Position numbers and translations under genes: made by a program
Notes under the pieces: generated by a model
What the model saw: the letters and a program-made list of their open reading frames with translations, nothing else
Database searches by the model: none
What the model was told of the DNA's origin: nothing
NCBI RefSeq assembly: GCF_000808535.1
Contig: NZ_JWLV01000009.1
Coordinates: forward strand, 1-64,000
Direction: 5' to 3'
DNA: 64,000 nt
Source of the DNA: Vibrio sinaloensis
Lineage (GTDB): Bacteria; Pseudomonadota; Gammaproteobacteria; Enterobacterales; Vibrionaceae
In this document: positions 37,388 through 46,968 of the stretch, one piece after another
Numbering within the stretch: position 1 is the first letter of the stretch
Layout: every line of letters starts with the position of its first letter

Positions 37388-38290
37388 TTACTTTAATTTC
37401 AGTGACTGAAGCATCTGTGCAGAAGGCGTGAAGAAATAAGCCCCCGTCACCGCTTTAGTAAAGCGCAGAAGTTGATCGGTTTTACCGTCAGTCACGCCAT
37501 ACATGCTTTCTAGCATGGCTTTGAAGTTATGGAGAGTGTTGCAGTAGGCAATAAACAGTAGGCCATGTTCGCCAGAGACACTGCCATATGGAAGACTGTG
37601 GCGAACAATCTTCAACCCTTTGCCTTCTTCTTTAATGTCAACGCGACCAACATGGGAAGCCGCAGGCACATCGTCTAGCTCGATAGAGTCTGGCTTGGTA
37701 CGACCAATCACTTTCTCTTGCGCCGATACGTTCAAGCGATTCCAAGAAGGCAGATTATGAATGAAGCGTTGCACCATGACATAACTGCCGCCAGCAAACT
37801 CACCTTCAGGAATGATCGCCACTTCCGCACGCTGGCCTTCCTTCGGATTCTCGGTACCATCGATAAAGTCCGTCATATCGCGAGAGTCAAGGTAACGGTA
37901 ACCGTAAGTTTCATCGACAACTTGCACGTCTTGCTCAACGTCAGCCATCAACTTGCGCAGTAGATAGAAATGCAAATCATGACGGTTTGAGTGGCAATGG
38001 AGCAAGACATCAACGTCTGAGCTCGGCGCGACCACCTCGCCTTCACCGAGAACTGGGAAATCAATCAGTTCTGGCGGCATTGCTGCATCAAGTTGAGTCC
38101 AGAACGACTTGGTGAAAGCAATCGACAGCATCAAATCTGCGCCAGGTTGCTGCTGGTTAAGCTCTTCGACGAGTTGCGGTAATGCTTTGAGTTTCTCTAC
38201 GACCGACTGCGGATTTTGTTTGATTTTCAGTAACGTATACTGAGCGAATGGGCCCGCTTCAGGAAGTATTGCACTTTGAGGGTTTGACAT
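37388..38290 (-). CDS. Dyp-type heme peroxidase (YfeX-like)
   Basis: This 300-residue cytoplasmic-type peroxidase has no signal peptide. The GxxDG motif with catalytic Asp is present in FIDGTENP. The proximal heme His is probably in ASHVGRVD, and the distal Arg in IVRHSLPYG. In E. coli the homologue yfeX lies next to yfeZ; here a DUF2919 gene is adjacent, preserving that link. Physiological substrate unknown; proposals for YfeX include porphyrinogen oxidation. Confidence 0.92.
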   Translation of the reverse strand: MSNPQSAILPEAGPFAQYTLLKIKQNPQSVVEKLKALPQLVEELNQQQPGADLMLSIAFTKSFWTQLDAAMPPELIDFPVLGEGEVVAPSSDVDVLLHCHSNRHDLHFYLLRKLMADVEQDVQVVDETYGYRYLDSRDMTDFIDGTENPKEGQRAEVAIIPEGEFAGGSYVMVQRFIHNLPSWNRLNVSAQEKVIGRTKPDSIELDDVPAASHVGRVDIKEEGKGLKIVRHSLPYGSVSGEHGLLFIAYCNTLHNFKAMLESMYGVTDGKTDQLLRFTKAVTGAYFFTPSAQMLQSLKLK

Positions 38291-38371
38291 AGAAGATTCC
38301 TCACATTGTTATTTTGCACAGTGTATTTTGTTTTATGTTTGGGATATTGACACCGATCAGAGCTCACTCAA

Positions 38372-38830
38372 TTAGGAAGCTGGCGGATTGTAAAAGCTGT
38401 CTCGCACGCTGCGGCTTTTCATCACGTAAAGACCAAACCAAAGCAGGACAAGCATGGTGATGCCATTTGCCCAACTAAAGGCCCCTTGCTCTAGATATAC
38501 ATGATAAACGCTTTGCGAAAATTGGCTAACCACGGTCACAAGCGTAATGCTTTTTCCCCAGCTGACTAATTTGTTTACCCAGCCCCTTTCAGGGTTTCGT
38601 AAGCTAATTAACCACATCAAAAAGATGCTCGGTAAGCCCATTGCCAAGCCTAGATACAGCATGGAATGATCAGGATAGACGATATTGAGAATCTTACTGC
38701 CACTTTCACGACTGGCGCCCGCGACGACAAAAACGACCCAAGCTTTGGCCATAAATAACCAGCCGAGCCACAGCCATTTCGGCGCTTTCAAAAATCCATG
38801 TTTGTCGTATTGTTCTATTGAGTACCGCAC
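38372..38830 (-). CDS. DUF2919 (YfeZ-like) inner-membrane protein
   Basis: This 152-residue protein has about four hydrophobic helices and the start MRYSIEQYDKHGFLKAPKWL typical of DUF2919. The start codon is GTG at 38828-38830 with AGGA upstream. It lies upstream of the Dyp peroxidase on the same strand, as yfeZ lies near yfeX in enterics. Function unknown. Confidence 0.8.
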   Translation of the reverse strand: MRYSIEQYDKHGFLKAPKWLWLGWLFMAKAWVVFVVAGASRESGSKILNIVYPDHSMLYLGLAMGLPSIFLMWLISLRNPERGWVNKLVSWGKSITLVTVVSQFSQSVYHVYLEQGAFSWANGITMLVLLWFGLYVMKSRSVRDSFYNPPAS

Positions 38831-38903
38831 TAATTCCTACAACATCTTCATTTCAATGGGATTCAATGTAACCCAATGAGAAAAAAGATCTATCAGATTT
38901 TTG

Positions 38904-39338
38904 TTAAGCCTGTCGATTTCGCACTGACTTTACGGAGAGCCAAAAGAATCCAATCAACAACAAAATCGGTAACCCCCAAAGCAGGCTATTTTGCCAAGAA
39001 AAACTTGGCTTGTAGCGGACAAACTCACCATACCTTGCCGTCATAAAATCAATCACTTGTTGCTCATCTTCCCCTGCATTTATTTTCTCAAACACAATTA
39101 AGCGCAAATCTTTGGCAAGGGGGGAGTTTGACTCGACAAGGTTTTGATTTTGGCATTGAGGACAGCGCAATGATTTGGCCAGTGCAATCGCTCGCTTTTG
39201 GTGAGCCGGGCTTTCAAACTCATACAACTCGACTTTGACTTCAAGCTCACTGTCTGACGCAGCGAAGAGTTGTGGCTCTTGGGCACAGAGGCTGAGCGAC
39301 ATCAACACCGCAACGACAATCCCTATATTACGAATCAT
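38904..39338 (-). CDS. nrfF: cytochrome c heme lyase subunit NrfF (CcmH-like)
   Basis: This protein of about 144 residues has a signal sequence, the CcmH/NrfF redox motif RCPQCQNQN, and a C-terminal transmembrane anchor. With NrfE it attaches heme to the cytochromes of the nitrite reductase system. I chose the ATG at 39338, which overlaps the preceding dsbE stop by 11 bases; starts at 39344 and 39380 are also possible. It is the last gene of the nrfBCDE-dsbE-nrfF transcript. Confidence 0.88.
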   Translation of the reverse strand: MIRNIGIVVAVLMSLSLCAQEPQLFAASDSELEVKVELYEFESPAHQKRAIALAKSLRCPQCQNQNLVESNSPLAKDLRLIVFEKINAGEDEQQVIDFMTARYGEFVRYKPSFSWQNSLLWGLPILLLIGFFWLSVKSVRNRQA

Positions 39339-39876
39339 GGTCATCCGCTTCTTGGCTAAAATATTGGGCGAACCGAGCATCCCATGAAGCTTGATTCAGT
39401 AAACCAAAGTGCTTGTAGACGATTTCGCCCTCACGATTAACCACATACGTTTCCGGCGTCCCCACGACTCCTAGCTCAATCCCAAACTGACCCTTGGGAT
39501 CAAACATGACGTGTCGATAAGGGTCGCCCCCCAAGGCTAAATAGTTTTGCGCCGCGGCTTTTTTGTCTCGATAATTTAGACCAATGATAGGAATCCCCGC
39601 ACTGGCGAGTTGATTGAGAAAAGCGTGCTCAGCCTTGCACACACCACACCAAGACGCCCACACGTTCACTAACTGATAATCTTGTCCGAGAAGCGTATCA
39701 CTGTGAACCACAGAGCCACTGGCTAGCAATGTGACAGGTATGGAAGGGAGTTGACGAACGACCGGCTGCTGACTAGGACCAAAGTTTCCCGATTGAAGCC
39801 CCGCCACCAAGAAACCAATAAAGCCCGCCAACAGCAGGACAAAAATAAACACTTTACGATTGTTGAATAGCGCCAT
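39328..39876 (-). CDS. dsbE: DsbE/CcmG-type thiol-disulfide oxidoreductase in the nrf cluster
   Basis: This 182-residue membrane-anchored thioredoxin-fold protein has one N-terminal hydrophobic helix, then the active site WASWCGVCKAE and the cis-Pro segment VVGTPETYVVN. CcmG-type proteins keep apocytochrome cysteines reduced for heme ligation. It overlaps nrfE and nrfF at both ends, so it is a dedicated part of this operon; the E. coli nrf operon lacks such a gene. Confidence 0.9.
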   Translation of the reverse strand: MALFNNRKVFIFVLLLAGFIGFLVAGLQSGNFGPSQQPVVRQLPSIPVTLLASGSVVHSDTLLGQDYQLVNVWASWCGVCKAEHAFLNQLASAGIPIIGLNYRDKKAAAQNYLALGGDPYRHVMFDPKGQFGIELGVVGTPETYVVNREGEIVYKHFGLLNQASWDARFAQYFSQEADDHDS

Positions 39877-41761
39877 GAGTCACTCTCGACTTGATCAACG
39901 AAAAAGAGCGCAGCAATGGCAACAATCCACCCAGTATCGCCATAATTGCGCCCGCCCAAATCCATGCAATATAGGAACGATATTGTATTTTGACCGCGTA
40001 CGCCTTGCTATCAACCTTCGCGCCCAATGTGACATAGTAATCACCATGCCATGTTGAGCGAATCGCTGGCTCACTCATATTCATGACACGCACTGGATAG
40101 TGGCGACGTTCTGGTGCCAGCCTGAAGCTCGCGCCTGCCGGAGACGAAAACTCAATCACCCCCTGCTCGGCAGTATAATTGGGGCCAACGTACCATTCGG
40201 TAGCAAGGTAGGTCACTTGCCACTGCGCCAGTTCAGTGGTTGTGCCTGGCTCCATTTTACGATTGAGCTCATAAGAGTGTTGGCTGTTCATACTCGCCCC
40301 AATGCAAACCACGGCTAGCCCCACATGAGCCAGCACCATAAAGCTCACCGTTCGGTTCTTGGCAGCGATCAGCAAATGACTACCAATAACCCACGCGCCA
40401 AGCATCCAAACGAGCAAGGTAGCGAAACTCCAGTCTGTCACTTGAAGCCGATACGCCGCAGCCCCAACGAATGAGGCAGTCGTAAATAAGAGCACTATCG
40501 CGCGCCAACTCACATAGCTCCCATGATGCCACTTCATAAGAGGCGCCATCCCTATACCCAACAAAGCGAGCAAAGCCAAAGGTTGAATCAGAGTATTGAA
40601 GTAAGGCGCTCCGACCGATATGGAGCCTAAACCCAGCAGCTCATAGAGCATCGGATAAAAGGTACCCAAAAACACCGTAAACGTTGCCACAATCAATAAG
40701 CCTGCAGACACCAATATCAAGTAGCTTCGACCCAGCACCGAGTGCAATCCTTCGCTACGAATGGCATCGCTTTGGCGAAAAAGCAGAACAAACGAGCCGA
40801 GTAAGGTGAGGGCTAAAATCGCCAGTAGGGCAATCCCTTTGCTAGGGTCAACCGCAAAAGCATGCACCGAGGTTAAAATTCCTGACCGGACAATAAAAGT
40901 CCCGAGAATACTCAAACTGAATGTCACCAGCGCCAAGCTGAGTGACCACAATGTAAGCTGCTGATAGCGCGATGAAGCAATCAAGGTATGCAGCAGTGCC
41001 GTCCCCGTGAGCCAAGGCAGTAACGACGCGTTTTCTACTGGGTCCCAAAACCACCAGCCGCCCCACCCTAGTTCATTGTATGCCCACCAAGAACCGACCA
41101 AGATACCTAATGTCAGTAGCATCCATGATGACACCGCCCACAGTCGACACTCTTTCACCCAGTGAGCATCAAATTTGGGTTCAAGCAATGCCGCTAAAGC
41201 AAACGCTAAGACGGTAGAGAATCCTATATAGCCGAGATAAAGCAAAGGCGGGTGAAAGATCAGCCCGACATCTTGCAGCATCGGATTCAAATCTCGCCCT
41301 TCAGTGACATAAACCTCTCTGTAGCTAAACGGGTTTGACGCCAGCAAGGTAAACCAACTAAACGCCGCGACAAAAGCCAACATAATCCACAAAACATGCT
41401 GAATGTAGCGCGACGGTTTACGCGGATGAAATGAGATTAACGCACTCCATAAACTTAAGGTAAACACCCAAAACAGCATGGAGCCCTCATGCCCACCCCA
41501 CACGGCAGCGAGCTTGAAAAATTGAGGGAGCGCCGAGTTGGAATGGGTGGCGATATAGGCAAACTGGAACTGATCATTTAAAAATAGGAACGCCAGAAGC
41601 CCTAAACTGAGAATCGCCCCCACCGAAACCAAACGTGCAATGCAAACAAGGGAGAGCCGCGAGGCTGCATTGCGATAGCGTTGCCAAGCAAAAATCGCCA
41701 CACTCAAACTGCTGAGCACCGCGATCCACACCAACGACAATAGCCCTAGCTCTCCCGCCAT
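39854..41761 (-). CDS. nrfE: heme lyase NrfE (CcmF family)
   Basis: This 635-residue polytopic membrane protein has the tryptophan-rich WWD heme-handling motif WGGWWFWDPVENAS and flanking conserved histidines. It belongs to the CcmF/NrfE family and, with NrfF and NrfG, attaches heme to NrfA, especially the CxxCK site. It sits 3 bases after nrfD. Confidence 0.94.
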   Translation of the reverse strand: MAGELGLLSLVWIAVLSSLSVAIFAWQRYRNAASRLSLVCIARLVSVGAILSLGLLAFLFLNDQFQFAYIATHSNSALPQFFKLAAVWGGHEGSMLFWVFTLSLWSALISFHPRKPSRYIQHVLWIMLAFVAAFSWFTLLASNPFSYREVYVTEGRDLNPMLQDVGLIFHPPLLYLGYIGFSTVLAFALAALLEPKFDAHWVKECRLWAVSSWMLLTLGILVGSWWAYNELGWGGWWFWDPVENASLLPWLTGTALLHTLIASSRYQQLTLWSLSLALVTFSLSILGTFIVRSGILTSVHAFAVDPSKGIALLAILALTLLGSFVLLFRQSDAIRSEGLHSVLGRSYLILVSAGLLIVATFTVFLGTFYPMLYELLGLGSISVGAPYFNTLIQPLALLALLGIGMAPLMKWHHGSYVSWRAIVLLFTTASFVGAAAYRLQVTDWSFATLLVWMLGAWVIGSHLLIAAKNRTVSFMVLAHVGLAVVCIGASMNSQHSYELNRKMEPGTTTELAQWQVTYLATEWYVGPNYTAEQGVIEFSSPAGASFRLAPERRHYPVRVMNMSEPAIRSTWHGDYYVTLGAKVDSKAYAVKIQYRSYIAWIWAGAIMAILGGLLPLLRSFSLIKSRVTHGAIQQS

Positions 41762-41763
41762 AG

Positions 41764-42735
41764 TTACACGACCGTCATCTGGCCAGCGTACAAAATAAAG
41801 GTACGCAACATGAGTACGCCAACTAGGCTCAGCATGGTCACAACAAAGATGTACCCACCATTATGGCGAACCTCTTTTGGCGACACCGCGTTCAATGTGA
41901 GTGGCAATAACATCCCAATCAGCACGACACCAAACCAGAACCAGTTCGACCAGAACCCGCCTCCAATCGCATTCCAAGCCGCCACTTCGTTTTGTCCGCC
42001 GCTGAAAATCAATCCCGTAAAGAAGGTAACCAGAACAAACAACTCAAACAGCACAACTGGACGTTCAAAGCCATGCACCCAAGACACGCTAGGGCTGCTC
42101 GCTGATTCTTTAAAGACTAAGATCCCAAACAGCAAGCAGGCTGCCGCGCCGGAAGAGAGGCTCGAGAACAAAAACAGTATCGGTAACACTGGGTTGTTGA
42201 GCATCGGATACGTCTTCAATGCCGACAATAAGAAGCCGGTATAGGCAGCCAAAACCAAGGCAAGGAAACCAAGAAATAGCTCCAACGGATTATTGACTTG
42301 CTTGGCTTTAATAAGCAAACCATCCACCAAATCCAGCAACCCGCTTGGCAATTTTCCTTCACAGAAGCTGATGATTTGGTGGCGAAATAGCACGCCGATC
42401 CAAACAAACAATACCGCCATATAGACTTGGAATAAAATGACGCCCATCGACATAACCGAGGTCACGTTGAAGTAAATCATAATCTTCCAAAACTCGAGCG
42501 GCTTGGTTAAATGGAAAACCAAGATCAATAACCCGACGATAATGCCAAACGGCGCAAGCCAAGCCACTGCTTTCAAAATGCCATTATTAGCAGGGTCACC
42601 GTCAATAACGTTGCGACGTAGGTAGAGACCAATCATCACCGCTCCCGCAGACATACCCGCTAAGAAGAGATAGATGGCGATGATCCAATCCCATACTAAC
42701 GAGTCAAAGTGAAACGCACTTTCAAATCCATTCAT
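41764..42735 (-). CDS. nrfD: NrfD membrane quinol dehydrogenase subunit
   Basis: This 323-residue protein has about eight transmembrane helices and belongs to the NrfD/PsrC family. It takes electrons from menaquinol and passes them to NrfC. It starts within the nrfC stop region (4-base ATGA overlap). Confidence 0.94.
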   Translation of the reverse strand: MNGFESAFHFDSLVWDWIIAIYLFLAGMSAGAVMIGLYLRRNVIDGDPANNGILKAVAWLAPFGIIVGLLILVFHLTKPLEFWKIMIYFNVTSVMSMGVILFQVYMAVLFVWIGVLFRHQIISFCEGKLPSGLLDLVDGLLIKAKQVNNPLELFLGFLALVLAAYTGFLLSALKTYPMLNNPVLPILFLFSSLSSGAAACLLFGILVFKESASSPSVSWVHGFERPVVLFELFVLVTFFTGLIFSGGQNEVAAWNAIGGGFWSNWFWFGVVLIGMLLPLTLNAVSPKEVRHNGGYIFVVTMLSLVGVLMLRTFILYAGQMTVV

Positions 42736-43424
42736 GATGAGATCTCCCCTTTCTGATGAGGCACTTTGTATAGTTTGGGCTTCGTCCCCAAATGCGCCTT
42801 ATCGCGATAAACCACTTCGGTATTCAACACTTGGTTAATGTCACTATTGGGATCGTTGAGATCACCAAAAATCAACGCGTTCGTTGGACAAGATTCCACA
42901 CAGGCTGGAAGTTTGCCTTGTGCTAAATTGGTATCGCGGCAGAAGTTACACTTGTCAGCGGAATGGTCTTCAGGGTTAAAGAAACGCACTTGATAAGGGC
43001 ATGCCGCCAAGCAATAGCCACACCCCACGCACTTCTCTTTATGAACATCCACAATGCCCGTTTTCTCATCTTTGTAAGCGGCTCCCGTTGGGCAAACATA
43101 AACGCAAGGTGGATTTTCACAGTGTTGACAAGATTTGCGAGTAAAACGGTAATCAACATTTGGGAACTCACCTTGGGGCTCACTGCGAATTATTTCTAAG
43201 CGCGAGACGCCCTCAGGGACCTTATTCACTTCACGGCAAGCATCAGTACATGCTGTACAACCAATGCATGCGGTTTCGTCGTGAACCATGCCGTAGAGTT
43301 TGTTTCCGTCTTCTTCTACATTGGCCAATGTTTTTCGGCTACTTAACACCGCAGTACCCGCAACGCCTGTCGTAAAGATAAGCGCCCCTGTACCGGCTAA
43401 AAAGTTTCGTCTAGAACAACTCAT
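42732..43424 (-). CDS. nrfC: NrfC iron-sulfur protein
   Basis: This protein of about 230 residues has a twin-arginine signal (SRRNFLAG) and four [4Fe-4S] cysteine clusters: CIGCTACTDAC, CQHCENPPCVYVC, CVGCGYCLAAC and CNFC paired with CVESC. It carries electrons from NrfD to NrfB. I chose ATG at 43424 with AAGGAG upstream; the open frame extends to 43532 but overlaps nrfB. Confidence 0.95.
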   Translation of the reverse strand: MSCSRRNFLAGTGALIFTTGVAGTAVLSSRKTLANVEEDGNKLYGMVHDETACIGCTACTDACREVNKVPEGVSRLEIIRSEPQGEFPNVDYRFTRKSCQHCENPPCVYVCPTGAAYKDEKTGIVDVHKEKCVGCGYCLAACPYQVRFFNPEDHSADKCNFCRDTNLAQGKLPACVESCPTNALIFGDLNDPNSDINQVLNTEVVYRDKAHLGTKPKLYKVPHQKGEISS

Positions 43425-43425
43425 A

Positions 43426-44013
43426 TCACTGCTCCTTTTTCTGCTGATTAAAGTCAGAATGGCAGTCGACACAAAGCTTAATTTTCTCTTTGCGTTCCAA
43501 ACCAAGCACTTTGGTTTTGCTGGCATGTACATCGTGACAATTCGAACAGGTCAAATTCTTTGCGTGCACATCGTGAGTCCAGCTATCGTCGCGCAAATAC
43601 TTAGGCTGGTGACAGTCTGTACATTGACTATTCGCTTTGAGTATCTGCTCAGGATCGAGGAAGACTTTATCGGTCCCTGGTTGTGACTGAGCACTAGAAT
43701 ACTTAGTGACAATCGGAGCACCTTCACGATGGTCTGGCCCGATGTTGTTATGACATTCGGTACACGTCACTTCACGGCCAAGGATCTTGTGTGCATCCTC
43801 ACCGTGTGAACCTTGTAAAGATTGTTTCGAATCCTTATGACACTGAACACATTTATAGTCCTTGTCACGGATAAGCGTGACTTCATGGCGAGCGCTTTGG
43901 CCTTCAGTTTGCAAGCTTGAAGTGTCGGCAACGGCATGAAGCGAATAACCATAGAGGCAGAATGCTAGGAGAGACTTTAGCATTATGACTATGGCCAACT
44001 TTATATTGCCCAT
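43426..44013 (-). CDS. nrfB: NrfB pentaheme cytochrome c
   Basis: This 195-residue exported cytochrome has five CxxCH motifs (CVQCH, CTECH, CTDCH, CSNCH, CVDCH), matching pentaheme NrfB, the electron donor to NrfA. An N-terminal signal sequence is present. The ATG at 44013 has a strong AAGGAAAGGA site. It is the first gene of the left-facing nrf operon, divergent from nrfA. Confidence 0.95.
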   Translation of the reverse strand: MGNIKLAIVIMLKSLLAFCLYGYSLHAVADTSSLQTEGQSARHEVTLIRDKDYKCVQCHKDSKQSLQGSHGEDAHKILGREVTCTECHNNIGPDHREGAPIVTKYSSAQSQPGTDKVFLDPEQILKANSQCTDCHQPKYLRDDSWTHDVHAKNLTCSNCHDVHASKTKVLGLERKEKIKLCVDCHSDFNQQKKEQ

Positions 44014-44205
44014 ATTATCCTTTCCTTATTCCAGACCCACCATCGCCGAAAGCAACAATAAAAATCTGGTCAAAATTAATGCCCTTCGATATCGAAAAAT
44101 CATCAATATCAAATGAGATCAATTCTTATTTTGGAAATTAGCCACAACGCTATGTAAATAGTCTACTCCACCCACTCTTTAGAGGTAGTGTTTACTGTCT
44201 AAAAA

Positions 44206-44219
44206 ACGATCTAAATCAC
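44206..44219. promoter_or_regulatory. candidate FNR site (weak)
   Basis: ACGAT-CTAA-ATCAC matches seven of the ten fixed positions of the FNR consensus TTGAT-N4-ATCAA. It is near the centre of the divergent region and could serve the nrfB side. Confidence 0.3.
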
Positions 44220-44293
44220 CATAAATTTCGCGCGGTTTTCGCCATAAGTATTTGATGATAATAACTTTCATTAACAACAAGGAAATCCTCACA

Positions 44294-44309
44294 TACCCCT
44301 TTAGAGGTA
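44294..44309. promoter_or_regulatory. NarL/NarP 7-2-7 site
   Basis: TACCCCT-TT-AGAGGTA matches the NarL/NarP inverted heptamer consensus (TACYYMT-N2-AKRRGTA) at every position. It lies 52 bases from the FNR-like site at 44346, a layout like that of the E. coli nrfA promoter though with wider spacing. Confidence 0.8.
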
Positions 44310-44345
44310 TTGGCGAGGTAATTTGAACTGCGTCACTTAGCTAAA

Positions 44346-44359
44346 TTGATCTAACGCAA
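44346..44359. promoter_or_regulatory. candidate FNR site for nrfA
   Basis: TTGAT-CTAA-CGCAA has a perfect left half and three of five matches in the right half of the FNR consensus. It is 130 bases before nrfA, leaving room for a -10 element in the AT-rich stretch near 44390. Confidence 0.4.
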
Positions 44360-44489
44360 TGATGGGTTGTTACCAAGTTATTTTATTTATTTCTCTTTAT
44401 TACAATTTATTTCAGTTCTCCAATTCTTAATTTGGATATAGCCAGTTCACAACGCTGTTTATAACAAACGGAATTACGGAGATAGCACT

Positions 44490-45917
44490 GTGAAAAAATT
44501 GCACTGGATACCAACATCCGCCGCGGCAATATTCCTGTTGGCAGGCTCAATGATGAGCTCAGCCAGCTTCGCGGCGTCTGAAAACAACGATCTCATCGAT
44601 CCTAGAAACGATGCCTATGAGCAAAACCACCCAGATCAATACCAAAGCTGGAAAGCAACGTCTGAAAGTGACCACATTGAAGACGCACTAGCCGAAGACC
44701 CCAATATGGTGATCATGTGGGCGGGGTATGGGTTTGCCAAAGACTACAATAAAGCTCGCGGCCACTTTTATGCACTCGACGATGTGCGTCAAACGCTGCG
44801 TACAGGCGCTCCCCAAGATGACAAATCTGGCCCTATGCCAATGGCATGTTGGAGCTGTAAAAGCCCTGATGTGGGGCGAGTCATTGACGAACGTGGAGAA
44901 GATGGCTACTTCGAAGGTAAGTGGGCTCGCCTAGGTGAAGAAATTGCCAATCCAATTGGCTGCGCCGACTGTCACGACACTCGTAGCGAGGGTTTCAAAA
45001 AGGGAGAGCCTGCACTAGCGCTTGCAAAACCTTATGTTGATCGCGCGTTCCAAGCCATCAATAAACCGTTTGATAAACAGTCTCGCCTTGATCAACAAGC
45101 GTCGGTTTGTGCACAGTGCCACGTTGAGTACTACTTCACTGGGCCAACCAAAGCGGTCAAGTTCCCTTGGGATATGGGCACCTCTGTCGATGAAATGGAA
45201 CAGTACTATGACGCGCTCAATTTTAAAGACTGGACGCATAAAGTCTCAAAAGCGCCAATGCTAAAAGCTCAGCACCCTGGGTATGAGACGTGGCGTGACG
45301 GCGTTCATGGTAAGAACAAAGTGGTTTGTGTGGATTGCCATATGCCTAAAGTAACCAAAGAAGATGGCACGGTGTACACCGACCACAAAGTAGGCAATCC
45401 GTTTGATCGTTTCGAAGACACCTGCGCTAACTGCCACACTCAAAGCAAAGAGCAAATGTATGAAATCGTTTCGAGCCGCAAAGCGCAAGTTCTCAACATG
45501 AAGCTGACGGCTGAGAAGCAAATTGTTGCAGCTCACTTTGAAGCAGGAGCGGCGTGGGATGCTGGCGCGACTGACGCGGAAATGAAAGATATCTTGCAAG
45601 ACATTCGCCATGCGCAATGGCGCTGGGATTATGCGATTGCATCACACGGCGTTCACATGCACGCTCCAGAGGTCGCGCTCGAAGTGCTGGGTACCGCGGT
45701 AGATAAAGCCGCCGACGCGCGAACCAAGTTGGTCCGTTTGTTAGCGAAAAAAGGCATCACCGATCCCGTTGTTCTGCCGGACATCTCTACCAAAGAAGCA
45801 GCCCAGAAAGCTCTGGGGATGGATATGGAGAAGATGAACGCAGACAAGGCGCACTTCTTAGATACCGTAGTACCAGAATGGGACAAAGCCGCAAAAGAAC
45901 GTGAATCTCAGTACTAA
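44490..45917 (+). CDS. nrfA: ammonia-forming cytochrome c nitrite reductase NrfA
   Basis: This 475-residue periplasmic pentaheme enzyme reduces nitrite to ammonium with six electrons. It has a signal peptide, the distinctive lysine-ligated active-site heme motif CWSCK near residue 120, and four normal heme motifs (CADCH, CAQCH, CVDCH, CANCH). The start codon is GTG at 44490 with ACGGAG upstream. It stands alone on the plus strand with its own terminator, rather than heading the nrf operon as in E. coli. Confidence 0.97.
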   Translation: MKKLHWIPTSAAAIFLLAGSMMSSASFAASENNDLIDPRNDAYEQNHPDQYQSWKATSESDHIEDALAEDPNMVIMWAGYGFAKDYNKARGHFYALDDVRQTLRTGAPQDDKSGPMPMACWSCKSPDVGRVIDERGEDGYFEGKWARLGEEIANPIGCADCHDTRSEGFKKGEPALALAKPYVDRAFQAINKPFDKQSRLDQQASVCAQCHVEYYFTGPTKAVKFPWDMGTSVDEMEQYYDALNFKDWTHKVSKAPMLKAQHPGYETWRDGVHGKNKVVCVDCHMPKVTKEDGTVYTDHKVGNPFDRFEDTCANCHTQSKEQMYEIVSSRKAQVLNMKLTAEKQIVAAHFEAGAAWDAGATDAEMKDILQDIRHAQWRWDYAIASHGVHMHAPEVALEVLGTAVDKAADARTKLVRLLAKKGITDPVVLPDISTKEAAQKALGMDMEKMNADKAHFLDTVVPEWDKAAKERESQY

Positions 45918-45930
45918 GCGTTAACAACCA

Positions 45931-45959
45931 AAAAAACCGGCGAACTTCGCCGGTTTTTT
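45931..45959. terminator. terminator downstream of nrfA
   Basis: AAAAAACCGGCGAA and TTCGCCGGTTTTTT form a 14-bp stem. The runs on both sides make it usable for convergent nrfG as well. Confidence 0.9.
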
Positions 45960-45998
45960 ATATTCGTTGCATTTGTCAACACATCCCCAAGCAAAAAG

Positions 45999-46538
45999 CT
46001 ACTGATTGTTCTGCATCTGCTTAGCGAGGTTTAAAGAATAAATGATGGAAGCTCGGTCTAAATCACGGTCTTGTGAATCGAGCATCTTTGTCCAAGTGTC
46101 AATCGCTTGCTGATAACGAAAGCTAATAAAATGATCACTGGCAATCAAAGAAAGGGCGGTTAAATTGAGCGGTTCTAACTTAAGAGCCTTGTTCAACAAT
46201 GCGCTGACCTCATCATCGAGCACTTGGTTGTGCAAGTAGTAACGCGCGGTTGCTTTCGCCGCGTAGTAGCTGGCCACTGGCTCTGGGCTCAGTCGAATTG
46301 CGTAGTCAAAGCTCGTCAAGGCAGCATCAAACTCTTGCTGGTTCAGATAACCATGACCCAATTGAAACCACAATGGCGCTTGATTTGGGTCTTGCTTGAG
46401 CTTGCCCTGAATATCGCTCATTGGGTCACGCTGACGAGTGACCTGCTCAGAGGCTTCGGGCGGGAGAGGCGGTGAACCTTTAAACCAAAAAAACAGAGGC
46501 ACGGCGATAACCGCACTGAAAAGCACTATTTTTTTCAC
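45999..46538 (-). CDS. nrfG: TPR protein NrfG
   Basis: This 179-residue protein has an N-terminal hydrophobic anchor and tetratricopeptide repeats (APLWFQLGHGYLNQQEFDAAL and following). It resembles NrfG, which positions apo-NrfA for heme insertion at the CxxCK site. It lies opposite nrfA, converging on it, and is separated from the other nrf assembly genes. GTG start at 46536-46538 with GAGGCG upstream. Confidence 0.85.
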   Translation of the reverse strand: MKKIVLFSAVIAVPLFFWFKGSPPLPPEASEQVTRQRDPMSDIQGKLKQDPNQAPLWFQLGHGYLNQQEFDAALTSFDYAIRLSPEPVASYYAAKATARYYLHNQVLDDEVSALLNKALKLEPLNLTALSLIASDHFISFRYQQAIDTWTKMLDSQDRDLDRASIIYSLNLAKQMQNNQ

Positions 46539-46626
46539 ACAATACGCCTCATGCTGTAAATCTCAATTCCGCTTTAATTATATCGTGTTAGGATAAACGT
46601 ATCTTTGATCCAGCAGTATTTATCTC

Positions 46627-46968
46627 ATGAACAAAAAAGTCGTTCCGTCGCAAGAAACCCAGCAAGAAGCAATGAAAATTGCCAAAGCCACCCAAAAGCC
46701 CGGACAGACCAAAGAGCAAACCAAACTGATCGCTCAAGGGATTGAAAAAGGGATTGCGCAATACAAAAAGCAGCAAAAAGAGAAGTCCCGCCAAGCCGAC
46801 AAAGCGAGAAAAAAAGCGCAGAAAGCCAAACGTGTTGAACAAACCGACGTTGAAGCAGAGCTGCCAATGGATTCTCACTCACAACCCTCAACCCCAACTC
46901 AACTGCCTTGGGTGTTGCTAGCCCTGAGCTGGATTGGATTTATCGCCTATGTTACTCAAATTCAATAA
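46627..46968 (+). CDS. DUF2956 family protein
   Basis: This 113-residue protein opens MNKKVVPSQETQQEAMKIAK, the signature of DUF2956. A very lysine/glutamine-rich helical region follows, with a C-terminal transmembrane helix. Function unknown. Its end overlaps the next gene by 20 bases. Confidence 0.9.
   Translation: MNKKVVPSQETQQEAMKIAKATQKPGQTKEQTKLIAQGIEKGIAQYKKQQKEKSRQADKARKKAQKAKRVEQTDVEAELPMDSHSQPSTPTQLPWVLLALSWIGFIAYVTQIQ

Larger units (their letters stand above)
44014..44489. promoter_or_regulatory. divergent nrfB / nrfA regulatory region
   Basis: This 476-base AT-rich region separates the two nrf transcripts. It holds a perfect NarL/NarP 7-2-7 site (44294-44309), a second one with a perfect right half (44172-44187), and two partial FNR-like sites (44206-44219 and 44346-44359). 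I see no gene in it. Confidence 0.7.
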
